Both the position numbers and the translations under genes were made by a program. From JAQVEM01 sp964601205 (GTDB taxonomy: Bacteria > Actinomycetota > Humimicrobiia > Humimicrobiales > Humimicrobiaceae): a stretch of DNA of 64,000 nucleotides. Below the pieces are notes generated by a model. The model ran no database searches, was not told the DNA's origin, and saw only the letters and a list, made by a program, of their open reading frames with translations. How positions within the stretch are numbered: position 1 is the first letter of the stretch; each line of letters opens with the position of its first letter. Positions 43,319-52,727 of this stretch are shown one piece after another. Location of the stretch: contig CAZRML010000014.1 in the NCBI GenBank assembly GCA_964601205.1, positions 1-64,000 on the forward strand, in the 5' to 3' direction.

Positions 43319-45529
43319 ATGGGTTTAAAAGTAAATAATAAATCAAAAAATATAAATACGGACCTCATATATAAGAAATTAATAAGCAGGATAAAATCTT
43401 ATAATCCTGATGTGGATGAGGAGCTGCTGAATAAAGCCTACCAGACGTCAAAGAAATATCATAAGAACCAGTACAGGAAATCAGGCGAACCCTACATAGT
43501 TCATCCGCTTGAGGTTGCGGGAATACTTGCTGATATTGAACTGGACCAGGTTTCTATTGTTTCGGCAATTTTACATGATGTTATAGAGGATACGGATTAC
43601 AGCCTGGAAATGGCCAGAAAGGAATTTGGACAGAAAATTGCCAATATCATAAACGGGGTAACAAAATTAGATAAAATTGTTTTTGACAGCAAGGAAGAAC
43701 AGCAGGTAAACAATATAAGAAAAATGATAATTGCTATGTCTGAAGATGTCAGGATAATACTTGTAAAGCTTGCCGACCGCCTTCACAATATGAGGACATT
43801 GCATTTTCTGGATGAGGAAAAGAGAAGAAAAAATTCCACAGAAACCCTTGAAGTCTATGCTCCTATCGCTCACAGGCTGGGTATTTACCAGATAAAATCA
43901 GAGCTGGAGGATTTGAGTTTTGAATATCTTTATCCGAGGGAATATTCAAAAATAAAAAATATGTTTGATGAAAAGCTGGAAGAAAGGAAGCTTCTTATAA
44001 AAGAGGCCATAAAGATAGTAAATAAAAAGTTAAAAGAGGTAAATATTCCTGTTGATATAAGCGGAAGAATAAAAACTTATTACAGCGTATATAATAAAAT
44101 TACCAGGCAGAATAGAAAGTTTGAAGATATATACGATATAATAGCAATAAGGATTATAGTTAATGATGTAAAGAGCTGCTATGCAGTGCTGGGAATAATA
44201 CACTCATTATGGAAACCGGTTCCGGGAAGATTCAAAGATTTTATTGCAAATCCCAAGTTTAACATGTACCAGTCTCTTCATACCACAGTCATGGGTTTAA
44301 AGGGCAAGCCTCTTGAAATACAGATAAGAACTTTTGAAATGCATAAATTTGCAGAGTATGGTATTGCGGCTCACTATAAGTATAAGGAAGGCAATATAAA
44401 AAAGTTAAGTGATTTTGATAAAAGGGTTGCATGGATAAGGCAACTGCTGGACTGGCAGAAAGAGCTAAAGGACCCGCGTGACTATATGGAGTCTCTTAAA
44501 CTTGATTTATTTGAAGAAGAAGTTTTCGTGTTTACTCCTAAAGGGAAAGTTATAAATCTACCGAGAGGGGCCACTACTATAGACTTTGCCTATCAGATAC
44601 ATACTGATATCGGGCACAATATCATAGGTGCAAAGATAAATGGCAGGATGGTTCCCATAGAAACCATTCTTGAAAATGGTGATATAGTAGAGATAATTGT
44701 ATCAAGAAATAAGAAAGGACCCAGCAGGGACTGGCTTAATATAGTAAAAACTTCACGGGCGCGAAATAAAATAAAACAATGGTTCAGCAAAGAACAAAGA
44801 CAGGAAACGTACAATAAAGGCAGAGATATAATGCTGAAGGTTTTAAGGAAGAACAGCCTTTCTTTCAAGAGTGTCCCCATGGAAGTTTTTGATGAAGTTG
44901 CGGGGGAAATGAACTTTGAAAAGGTGGACAGTCTTTTCAGGAACATTGGTTCACGCAGAGTGTCGGCACACCAGGTTTTTACCAGAATAGTAAAGAAACT
45001 GAATCAGAAAGAAACAGAGAAAGAATTAACTATTGAAGACATTCACAGTAAAGAACTGCAGGGAAAGGAAAGCACAGGGATAAGGGTCAGGGGAATGGAA
45101 AAAGTGCTGGTGACCATAGCAAAATGCTGTAATCCTGTGCCGGGTGATAAGATAGTAGGATACATAACAAGAGGAAAGGGTATCTCTGTTCACAGGGCTG
45201 ACTGCACAAATATAAGCACCCTGATGAATAGCGAAAAGCAAAGATTTATAGAAGTTGAATGGGATAAGAAAGCTCCATATAAATTTAATTCCGAAATACA
45301 GATTGAAGCGCTTGACAGGACTAAATTGCTTCGTGACATAACAAATGTTATTAGTGAATATGATTTAAATATAGTAAGTGCCAACACTCTGAGGGTTAAT
45401 AAAAGCGGACATATTAAATTCAGGTTTTTAATAGAGATTAATAATAAATATATTTTAAAAGATGTTATTAATAACCTGAAACAGGTAGATTCAGTTTATG
45501 ATGCTTACAGGGTTTTGCCCAGAAAGTAG
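43319..45529 (+). CDS. rel: Bifunctional (p)ppGpp synthetase/hydrolase Rel
   Basis: 736 residues, standard for long RSH proteins. The hydrolase HD site is intact (HPLEVAGILADI, ILHDVIEDTDYS), and the synthetase motif RFKDFIANPKFNMYQSLHTT is intact (RFKDFI and YQSLHTT), so both activities are expected. A TGS domain (about 395-455), a zinc-finger-like CCNPVPGDKIVGY segment and a C-terminal ACT domain follow. It sets the stringent response to amino-acid starvation. Downstream neighbours are an MBL-fold gene and aminoacyl-tRNA synthetases, the actinobacterial order. Confidence 0.95.
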   Translation: MGLKVNNKSKNINTDLIYKKLISRIKSYNPDVDEELLNKAYQTSKKYHKNQYRKSGEPYIVHPLEVAGILADIELDQVSIVSAILHDVIEDTDYSLEMARKEFGQKIANIINGVTKLDKIVFDSKEEQQVNNIRKMIIAMSEDVRIILVKLADRLHNMRTLHFLDEEKRRKNSTETLEVYAPIAHRLGIYQIKSELEDLSFEYLYPREYSKIKNMFDEKLEERKLLIKEAIKIVNKKLKEVNIPVDISGRIKTYYSVYNKITRQNRKFEDIYDIIAIRIIVNDVKSCYAVLGIIHSLWKPVPGRFKDFIANPKFNMYQSLHTTVMGLKGKPLEIQIRTFEMHKFAEYGIAAHYKYKEGNIKKLSDFDKRVAWIRQLLDWQKELKDPRDYMESLKLDLFEEEVFVFTPKGKVINLPRGATTIDFAYQIHTDIGHNIIGAKINGRMVPIETILENGDIVEIIVSRNKKGPSRDWLNIVKTSRARNKIKQWFSKEQRQETYNKGRDIMLKVLRKNSLSFKSVPMEVFDEVAGEMNFEKVDSLFRNIGSRRVSAHQVFTRIVKKLNQKETEKELTIEDIHSKELQGKESTGIRVRGMEKVLVTIAKCCNPVPGDKIVGYITRGKGISVHRADCTNISTLMNSEKQRFIEVEWDKKAPYKFNSEIQIEALDRTKLLRDITNVISEYDLNIVSANTLRVNKSGHIKFRFLIEINNKYILKDVINNLKQVDSVYDAYRVLPRK

Positions 45530-45538
45530 AAAGCTACA

Positions 45539-46174
45539 TTGATTTTAAAAAGATTGGAATTAGGGGTTTTAAAAGCTAACTGTTATATTTTATCACTGGA
45601 TTCTGCAAATGTGATAGTAGACCCGGGCGGAGATTTTGACACTATAAAAAAAAATCTTAACTATTACAATATAAAACCTGATTTTATATTAAATACCCAC
45701 GGTCATTTCGATCATATTGGAGCCGTTGATGATATAATTGGATATTACAATATTCCTTTTTATATACACGAGCTTGAGGAACAAATTATAACAGATCCCG
45801 GGAAGAATCTTTCTTCATTTTTTGGAAGAAATGAATTATCATTAAAAATTTATGATTTAATAAAAGATTCGGATTATAAGTATTTTAAGGATCTGGGTAT
45901 TGAAATTATAAATGTCCCGGGTCATACGCCCGGAAGTGTAATGTTTAAAATAGATAACTTTCTTTTAACCGGAGATTTAATTTTTAAAGGTGCAATGGGA
46001 AGGATAGATTTACCGGGAGGAGACATACAGCAGATAAGGGATTCACTAAGAAAATTAAAAAAAATGGACGGGAGTTTGACAATATATCCTGGTCATGGCG
46101 AAAAAAGCACCATTGAATACGAAATAAAAACAAATTATTATCTTAAGGGTAAGTTCTTGGGTGAAAGAAATTAA
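45539..46174 (+). CDS. MBL-fold metallohydrolase (glyoxalase II-like)
   Basis: 211 residues, TTG start. The metallo-beta-lactamase motif is THGHFDHIGA, with further ligands in VPGHTPGS, LLTGDLIF and YPGHGEKS. It likely hydrolyses a thioester such as a glutathione-like or other low-molecular-weight thiol ester; substrate unknown. The same family lies between rel and hisS in Mycobacterium. Nine bp after rel. Confidence 0.9.
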   Translation: MILKRLELGVLKANCYILSLDSANVIVDPGGDFDTIKKNLNYYNIKPDFILNTHGHFDHIGAVDDIIGYYNIPFYIHELEEQIITDPGKNLSSFFGRNELSLKIYDLIKDSDYKYFKDLGIEIINVPGHTPGSVMFKIDNFLLTGDLIFKGAMGRIDLPGGDIQQIRDSLRKLKKMDGSLTIYPGHGEKSTIEYEIKTNYYLKGKFLGERN

Positions 46175-46205
46175 AAATGGAATATTATTAAAAAGGTGAT
46201 TTATT

Positions 46206-47477
46206 TTGAAAATAAATTCTCCAAGAGGAACGGCAGATTTATACGGTGAGAATATAGATTACAGGAATTTTGTTATAGATACTGCCCGCCAGGTATTTAA
46301 GGTTTTTAACTATAAAGAAATAATAACTCCTACTTTTGAGTATACCGGGGTATTCAGTAGAAGTATAGGAGAAGTTACTGATATTGTTCAGAAGGAAATG
46401 TATACGTTCCAGGATAAGAAGGGAAGGTCGCTGACCCTGAGACCTGAAGGGACAGCATCTATAGCCAGGGCTGTTATAGAGAATAAACTGTTATTTGAAA
46501 ATATTCCGTTAAAGGTTTTCTATATTGGTAACATGTTCAGGTATGAAAGGCCCCAGAAGGGCAGAATGAGAGAGTTCTGGCAGCTTGGAGTAGAATCTAT
46601 TGGCACCGATAACCCGCTTATAGATGCAGAGGTTATATGGATTTTGAATTCTTTTTTTGAGAAACTGGGATTTAAGAAGCTGGTACTCAAAATAAATAGT
46701 ATAGGATGCAGTGAATGCAGGGAAAAATTTCTTTTTGAGTTCAAAAAATATCTGAAGCCGGAGATAGGTAAACTGTGCACTGACTGTCAGAAGAGGTTTG
46801 AAAAGAATGCTCTCAGGATATTTGATTGTAAGAAAAGTGGCTGCAGGAGTGTATTAAAGAAAGCACCTTCAATTTTTTCTTATTTATGTCCTGGATGCAG
46901 GAAGAATTTTGAGGATGTTTTAAAATATCTGGAAGCTCTTGATATAAATTACAGGATTGACGAAAGCCTTGTCAGGGGTTTTGACTATTACACAAGAACA
47001 ATTTTTGAAATAATATCAGAAGACCTCAATAGTGCGCAGAATGCCCTGGGCGGTGGAGGAAGATATGATAATCTACTGAAACAGCTGGGTGGCCCGGATT
47101 TACCGGCAACAGGGTTTGCCGTTGGAATTGACCGGACAATTATGCTGATGAAGCAGCTAAATTTAAAGGTTGAGAAAAATGAAGAAAAGGCAAGAATTTA
47201 TTTAATGGCAATGGATAAGAATTGCAAGCTTTATTCTTTAGATATTTTAAGGTATCTGAGGGAAGAGAAATTTATATGCGATATAAATTTTAATAAACGG
47301 AGTTTGAAGAAAGAGATAAAATGGGCTGGCGAGAATGATTATGATTTTATTTTCATAATTGGAGAAGATGAAATTAAAAATGGTTCTATTACCATAAAAG
47401 ATATTAAAAAGTACAGCCAATACCAGGTTAGCTGGGAGAATGAAAAGGAAAAAATAAAAAAGATTATAGGAGCTTGA
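46206..47477 (+). CDS. hisS: Histidine-tRNA ligase
   Basis: 423 residues, TTG start preceded by AAAGGTG. Class II motifs: motif 2 in GNMFRYERPQKGRMREFWQ, the histidine-specific LVRGFDYYTRTIFE and the motif 3 GFAVGIDR. A cysteine-rich zinc-like insertion (CSEC...CTDC...CPGC, about 170-240) is present, as in many HisRS. C-terminal anticodon-binding domain. Overlaps or abuts aspS. Confidence 0.95.
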   Translation: MKINSPRGTADLYGENIDYRNFVIDTARQVFKVFNYKEIITPTFEYTGVFSRSIGEVTDIVQKEMYTFQDKKGRSLTLRPEGTASIARAVIENKLLFENIPLKVFYIGNMFRYERPQKGRMREFWQLGVESIGTDNPLIDAEVIWILNSFFEKLGFKKLVLKINSIGCSECREKFLFEFKKYLKPEIGKLCTDCQKRFEKNALRIFDCKKSGCRSVLKKAPSIFSYLCPGCRKNFEDVLKYLEALDINYRIDESLVRGFDYYTRTIFEIISEDLNSAQNALGGGGRYDNLLKQLGGPDLPATGFAVGIDRTIMLMKQLNLKVEKNEEKARIYLMAMDKNCKLYSLDILRYLREEKFICDINFNKRSLKKEIKWAGENDYDFIFIIGEDEIKNGSITIKDIKKYSQYQVSWENEKEKIKKIIGA

Positions 47478-47479
47478 TT

Positions 47480-49276
47480 ATGGTTAATTCTGTATTCAGT
47501 ACAGGCATGAGAACAGACCTGTGCGGAGAAATAGATAAAGCGTATAAAGGTAAAGAGGTTACTTTAAGTGGCTGGGTTAATAAAAGAAGGGACCACGGAA
47601 AGTTAATATTTGTAGACTTAAGAGATTTTTCAGGAGTGGTTCAGCTAATTTTTGATTCTAAAATAAATAAAAATTCTTATTTAATGGCGAGGGAAATAAG
47701 GAATGAATATGTTATTAAAATAACCGGTAAAGTTAGGATGAGGTCAAAAGACACGGTTAACCTTTCTATATCAACAGGTGAAATAGAAATAGTTGTAGAG
47801 GATGTAACTGTTTTTAGCGGGTCAAAAACGCCCCCCTTTATGATTGAAGATAGAAATAAAGTGGAAGAAAATGTCAGGCTGGAGTACAGATATATTGATT
47901 TAAGATCAAAAAAAATGCAGGAGAATATAAGATTGAGGCATAAAATAACTGCTGCTGCACATGATTATTTTAATTCCAGGGGATTTTTAGAAATAGAAAC
48001 CCCTGTACTGGGAAAAAGCACTCCTGAAGGAGCGCGGGATTTTCTGGTACCTTCGAGATTAAATCCCGGCAAGTTTTATGCTTTGCCCCAGTCCCCACAG
48101 CTATTTAAACAGATACTCATGTTTTCTGGTTTTGACAGGTGCTACCAGATTGCAAGATGTTTCAGGGATGAAGATTTAAGGGCGGACAGGCAGCCTGAAT
48201 TCACGCAGATAGATTTAGAGATGACTTTTGTGGAGGTGGAAGACGTGATAAGGATAATAGAAGGTTTATTTAATTATTTATTCAAAACGGTATTTGGAAA
48301 AGAAATAGAATCTTCTTTTAAAAGAATAACATGGAAAGATAGTATGGAAATTTATGGCACAGATAAGCCCGATTTAAGGTTTGGTCTTGATATAAAAGAT
48401 ATCTCAGGAATATTTAAAAAAAGTGGGCTGAAGATTTTCAGTAACACATTAAAAAAGGATGATGGCGTTATAAGAGGGATAGTAATTGATGACTGTCCTA
48501 CTCTTACCAGAAAGGATATTGATGATATTGTAGAGATGGCAAAAAAGAGCGGGGCCGGAGGGCTGATATGGATTAAAATTGGTAAAAATCTGGATTTTCA
48601 GTCACCGGTAGCAAAGTTTCTTTCTGAAAAAGAAAAAAAAGATTTAATTAAAACTTTAAGCTTAAAAGAAAATAATCTACTACTGATAATTGCTGATAAA
48701 TACATGGTGGCCTGCAGGAGTCTCGGTATTATAAGAAATCATGTTGCGCATAAGCTAAAATTAGTGAATGAAGACAGCTTCAATTTTATATGGGTTTATG
48801 ACTTTCCACTATTTGAGTGGGACGATAGAGAAAAGAGGATAAGTCCCGTTCATCATCCATTTACAAAACCTGATGATAACACAGCAGGTTATCTTGATAA
48901 AGATCCTTTAAAAGTGAAATCGGAAGCCTATGATATTGTATTAAACGGGGAAGAAATAGGAGGAGGCTCTATAAGAATAAATGATGCGGATTTACAAAAA
49001 AAGATTTTTAAAATTCTTAAGATAGATGAAAAAAGAGTAGAAGAGAATTTCGGGTTTTTTGTCAGGGCAATGGAATATGGTATTCCTCCACACGGAGGTA
49101 TTGCCCTGGGAATGGACAGACTGGTTATGCTATTAGGGAAACTTGAAAGCATCAGGGAGGTTATAGCATTTCCCAAGACACAGTCAGCAGTATGCATGCT
49201 TACAGGCTCACCTTCTGTTGTCAGCGGGGAACAGCTAGAGGAAGTTCATATTAACATTACGGAGGAAGAAAAATAA
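47480..49276 (+). CDS. aspS: Aspartate-tRNA ligase
   Basis: 598 residues from ATG at 47480, 7 nt after TAGGAG; a TTG frame at 47474 is less likely. OB-fold anticodon domain (GWVNKRRDHGKLIFVDLRD), class II motif 2 (CFRDEDLRADRQPEFTQIDLE, of which FRDEDLRADR is diagnostic), the bacterial GAD insertion domain and motif 3 (GIALGMDRLVML). The length with the GAD domain is bacterial-type. It is the last gene before the 6S RNA candidate. Confidence 0.96.
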   Translation: MVNSVFSTGMRTDLCGEIDKAYKGKEVTLSGWVNKRRDHGKLIFVDLRDFSGVVQLIFDSKINKNSYLMAREIRNEYVIKITGKVRMRSKDTVNLSISTGEIEIVVEDVTVFSGSKTPPFMIEDRNKVEENVRLEYRYIDLRSKKMQENIRLRHKITAAAHDYFNSRGFLEIETPVLGKSTPEGARDFLVPSRLNPGKFYALPQSPQLFKQILMFSGFDRCYQIARCFRDEDLRADRQPEFTQIDLEMTFVEVEDVIRIIEGLFNYLFKTVFGKEIESSFKRITWKDSMEIYGTDKPDLRFGLDIKDISGIFKKSGLKIFSNTLKKDDGVIRGIVIDDCPTLTRKDIDDIVEMAKKSGAGGLIWIKIGKNLDFQSPVAKFLSEKEKKDLIKTLSLKENNLLLIIADKYMVACRSLGIIRNHVAHKLKLVNEDSFNFIWVYDFPLFEWDDREKRISPVHHPFTKPDDNTAGYLDKDPLKVKSEAYDIVLNGEEIGGGSIRINDADLQKKIFKILKIDEKRVEENFGFFVRAMEYGIPPHGGIALGMDRLVMLLGKLESIREVIAFPKTQSAVCMLTGSPSVVSGEQLEEVHINITEEEK

Positions 49277-49314
49277 AGAAAATAAGTATTGCTGCAGTGT
49301 TAATTTGTGATTTA

Positions 49315-49343
49315 TTGAATAAACTTTTTAATTATGATAACAT
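49315..49343 (+). promoter_or_regulatory. Promoter of the 6S RNA candidate
   Basis: TTGAAT (49315-49320), a 17-nt spacer and TAACAT (49338-49343). The expected start, six to seven bases further, is at 49349-49350, exactly where the long closing helix begins. Confidence 0.65.
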
Positions 49344-49348
49344 CATGC

Positions 49349-49541
49349 CGGGTACTCTGTTTATGTCGTAACTAAAGTTTAATTTTTGTGCCAACAAATT
49401 TACATTGGAAGCCCGGTCTTTGATTGTAGCATAAATGCCCGCTCCAAGCGGGACTTATAAAACAGTCAGGAGGGCATCCACCTGCAGAGCGCAGGGCGCA
49501 AAAAACTTCCTGTAGTTACGAGTAAATGGAGTATCCGTTTT
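49349..49541 (+). ncRNA. ssrS: 6S RNA candidate
   Basis: About 193 nt forming one long rod. The 5' end (49349-49373) pairs with 49514-49537 to make about 24 bp with one bulged G (49365) and a few G-U pairs. A large central bubble follows: 49374-49406 opposite 49480-49513, the latter holding a small hairpin (CTGC 49482-49485 with GCAG 49491-49494). The apical arm has GGAAGCCC/GGGCATCC, TTTGATTGT/ACAGTCAGG and a CCCGC-TCCAA-GCGGG tip. A promoter points at the 5' end and TTTTGTTT follows. Length, bubble and position after aspS (as Bacillus 6S-1 RNA) match 6S RNA, which mimics an open promoter and holds RNA polymerase. This fills the 308-bp aspS-alaS gap; no T-box is seen. Confidence 0.75.
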
Positions 49542-49584
49542 GTTTAAAATATTGATAGTTTCCGGGTTTTAAAATTTAATTCTT

Positions 49585-52269
49585 ATGGATGTAAGAGAAA
49601 TTTTTTTAGAATATTTTGAGAAAAAAGGCCATATGGTATTACCATCCTCGGGCCTTATACCGCATAACGACAGGAGTGTACTCCTGACTACAGCAGGAAT
49701 GCAGCAGTTTAAACCATACTTTCTTGGTGTAAAAAAACCACCTTCAAAAAAAATTGTTACGGTTCAGAAATGTTTCAGAACCAGCGATATAGACAGTGTT
49801 GGTTACACGGATAAACATCTTACTTTTTTTGAAATGCTGGGTAATTTTTCGTTTGGTGATTATTTTAAAAAGGAAGCAATAAATTATTCTCTTGATTTCC
49901 TTTTAAATATATTAAAAATTCCTGCAGACAGGTTAAAGGTGGCAGTTTTCAAGGGGAACGACGATATACCTGCTGATTTAGAATCGGTTAAATACTGGAA
50001 AGAGTCCGGGATAACCGGTGATAAAATATACAGGTTCGGAAAGGATGACAACTTCTGGGGCCCTGCAGGAGATACCGGACCGTGCGGCCCCTGTTCAGAG
50101 ATATATTATGATTTCGGGGAAGAATATGGCTGTGGTAAAAAAACCTGCAGTCCTAAATGCGACTGCAATAGATTTCTTGAAATCTGGAATCTTGTTTTTA
50201 CACAGTATAATTATGATGGTAAAAAATATAAGGAGCTTCCGCAAAAAAATATAGATACCGGCATGGGACTGGAAAGAATTACGGCTGTTCTTGAGGGCGT
50301 TCCTTCTGTTTTTAAAACATCTTTATTTATAGAAATAATAAGGAAAATAAAAGAATTATCCGATAAAAATAGCAGGGTAAACAAACCGGAATTTGATAGA
50401 AGTCTTAGAATAATAGCGGATCACATAAGGGCAATATACTTCTTAATTTCTGATGGTGTGGTACCTTCAAATGAGAAGAGGGGCTATATTCTGAGGAGGA
50501 TAATAAGAAGATGTATCAGGTTCGGCAGATTGATAGGAATAAAAGATTATTTTTTAAATGAAATAGGTGAAGTAGTTATAAATAAGTATTCAAAATGGTA
50601 TCCGGAACTTCTGGAGAAAAAAGATTTTTCTTTTAACCTGGTAAGCGATGAAGAAAAGAGATTTACAAGAACCTTAAAGGAGGGGAATAAGGTTTTGGTC
50701 CAGAAAGTTAAGGAAATAAAGAAAGCTAAAGGAAAATATATCAATCCGGTTGATGCGTTCAGATTATATGATACATACGGGTTTCCGGTCGAGCTTACAG
50801 GAGAAATATTATCTGAGAATAAAATAAAAATTGATTTAAATAAATTTAACCGGTATTTAAAAGAGCATACCAAAAAATCAAAGGGTAAGGGTTCGCCCGG
50901 CATTAAAGTAAATAAAGACATAGAGCTCTATGGCCCTTTAAGTAAAGAAGTGAAAGTAGAATTTTTAGGATATAACATGAGTAACCTGAAGACTGTAATT
51001 GAAAAAATAATAAAAGTTGACAGTAGTGGAAATAAAAAATTTGCCCAGCAGCTAATTGAGGGAGAAAAAGGTGAAATAACTTTAAGAAAGACCCCATTCT
51101 ATGGAGAAAAAGGGGGACAGGTCGGTGATAGGGGCATCATAAAAAAAGATAGTAATATATTTAAGGTGACAGGCTGTTTTATACCTGTAGAGGGGATTTA
51201 TACCCATAAAGGTAGTATTGAAAAAGGTAAATTGAAAGTGGGAGATGAAATATTAGCAGAGGTTGATACTAAATTCAGAAAAAATGTAAGCAAAAACCAT
51301 ACCGCAACCCATATTCTTCACTGGGCCCTGAAAAGCATATACGGTAATGAGGTAAAACAGGCCGGTTCTTTTGTTGGAGAAGATAGATTTAGATTTGACT
51401 ACTCCATCTATAATGCTCCATCAGAAAGCGATATAAAAAAAATAGAAGCCATGGTAAATGAAAAGATACAGAAAGATGATCCTGTCAGATGTTATGAGAC
51501 TACCAGGGAATATGCAGGGGAGATAGGCGCAATAGCCTTATTTGATGAAAAATATGGCAGGTTTGTAAGGGTGGTTGAAATAAATAGTTACAGCAGGGAG
51601 CTCTGCGGGGGCATTCATGTAGGGAGGACCGGTGAAATAGGTTTATTTAAGATTATTTCTGATTCAGGTACGGGAGCCAATTTAAGAAGAATAGAGGCAC
51701 TGACCGGTATACATGCTTACAGATATCTTGAGAAAAAAGACGAGATACTGAATAAAATTTCGTCCGGTCTTGAAGTTGAAGATAGCAGGATACCCGAAGC
51801 CATTGAAAAGTTGAAAGACAACATAAAGAAAAAAGAAAATGAATTATTATTGCTTAAAATGAAGGTCGCAAAGAGGGAAATAATTGAAAAGTCAGGATTC
51901 AGGCCTTCGGATAACGGTTTGAAGATAATTGATTATGATTTTTCAAACTCTGATTTATTATATGATATGGGGATAAGTGGTATAGGGAAAGTAGGAGACT
52001 GGATAATAGATTATTTCAGGGGATTAAATACTTTTTTAATTTTTGGAAGCAGAGTGAATAATAAATCTGTTTTAGTATTAAATTCAACAGGAGACCTGTC
52101 AGCCAGAGGAGTAGACTGTGGCAAAATTGCCGCCGAGATTGGTAAACAGTTAAAAGGTGGGGGAGGAGGAAAGGCTCAATATGCACAGATGGGTTTTTCC
52201 GACAGGAATACAGGAAAAGCAATTAAGATGGTAAAGGACAGGGTTTTAGACATATTAAAAGATAAATAA
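49585..52269 (+). CDS. alaS: Alanine-tRNA ligase
   Basis: 894 residues, full length. N-terminal class II core begins MDVREIFLEYFEKKGHMVLPSSGLIP; motif 2 FRTSDIDSVG-type and motif 3 GMGLERI are seen. The editing domain has the zinc-site NHTATHILHW and CGGIHVGRTGEIG, and a C-terminal C-Ala domain ends in a glycine-rich KGGGGGKAQYAQMG. A cysteine-rich CGKKTCSPKCDC stretch lies in the catalytic half. It is followed by ruvX after 5 bp. Confidence 0.96.
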   Translation: MDVREIFLEYFEKKGHMVLPSSGLIPHNDRSVLLTTAGMQQFKPYFLGVKKPPSKKIVTVQKCFRTSDIDSVGYTDKHLTFFEMLGNFSFGDYFKKEAINYSLDFLLNILKIPADRLKVAVFKGNDDIPADLESVKYWKESGITGDKIYRFGKDDNFWGPAGDTGPCGPCSEIYYDFGEEYGCGKKTCSPKCDCNRFLEIWNLVFTQYNYDGKKYKELPQKNIDTGMGLERITAVLEGVPSVFKTSLFIEIIRKIKELSDKNSRVNKPEFDRSLRIIADHIRAIYFLISDGVVPSNEKRGYILRRIIRRCIRFGRLIGIKDYFLNEIGEVVINKYSKWYPELLEKKDFSFNLVSDEEKRFTRTLKEGNKVLVQKVKEIKKAKGKYINPVDAFRLYDTYGFPVELTGEILSENKIKIDLNKFNRYLKEHTKKSKGKGSPGIKVNKDIELYGPLSKEVKVEFLGYNMSNLKTVIEKIIKVDSSGNKKFAQQLIEGEKGEITLRKTPFYGEKGGQVGDRGIIKKDSNIFKVTGCFIPVEGIYTHKGSIEKGKLKVGDEILAEVDTKFRKNVSKNHTATHILHWALKSIYGNEVKQAGSFVGEDRFRFDYSIYNAPSESDIKKIEAMVNEKIQKDDPVRCYETTREYAGEIGAIALFDEKYGRFVRVVEINSYSRELCGGIHVGRTGEIGLFKIISDSGTGANLRRIEALTGIHAYRYLEKKDEILNKISSGLEVEDSRIPEAIEKLKDNIKKKENELLLLKMKVAKREIIEKSGFRPSDNGLKIIDYDFSNSDLLYDMGISGIGKVGDWIIDYFRGLNTFLIFGSRVNNKSVLVLNSTGDLSARGVDCGKIAAEIGKQLKGGGGGKAQYAQMGFSDRNTGKAIKMVKDRVLDILKDK

Positions 52270-52274
52270 AAAAT

Positions 52275-52685
52275 ATGAGAATCCTTGGACTGGATATTGG
52301 AGATAAGAGAATAGGTGTTGCCGTATCAGATGAAATGGAGATTCTATCAATGCCCCTTGAAGTGATAGAAAATGATGAAAAAATAGAAGAAGAGCTTAAA
52401 GAAGTTATAAATAAATACAATATAAAGAAAATAGTTGTGGGGATACCGTATACACTTAAAGGTGAAGTCGGGAGCCAGGCTAAAAAGGTTATTGATTTTA
52501 TTGAAAATGTATTGGTAAAAATGGGTATTGAGATTGATTATATTGATGAGAGGTACACTACAAAAATACCGTTAAGAAATCTTAATAAATATAAAAAAAA
52601 TAATAAAAATAAACAGATTGATAAATACTCAGCGTGTATAATACTTGAGGATTATCTTAATAGAAATAAAGAGGATAAATCGTAA
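52275..52685 (+). CDS. ruvX: Holliday junction resolvase-like protein RuvX/YqgF
   Basis: 136 residues of RNase H-like fold: MRILGLDIGDKRIGVAVSDE at the N-terminus, VVGIPYTLKGEVGSQA in the middle and DERYTT near the C-terminus (catalytic Asp/Glu). It acts in pre-16S rRNA processing or junction resolution. The alaS-ruvX-mltG order is conserved in Actinomycetota and Bacillota. Confidence 0.93.
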   Translation: MRILGLDIGDKRIGVAVSDEMEILSMPLEVIENDEKIEEELKEVINKYNIKKIVVGIPYTLKGEVGSQAKKVIDFIENVLVKMGIEIDYIDERYTTKIPLRNLNKYKKNNKNKQIDKYSACIILEDYLNRNKEDKS

Positions 52686-52727
52686 AAACAATTAAATGCA
52701 GTGAATAAAAATGGGATTATATAAAAA

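Noticed and set aside
49277..49584. T-box riboswitch expected before alaS
   Set aside because: No GGGTGGNACCGCG-type T-box sequence or matching specifier arm; the structure there fits 6S RNA and has its own promoter.
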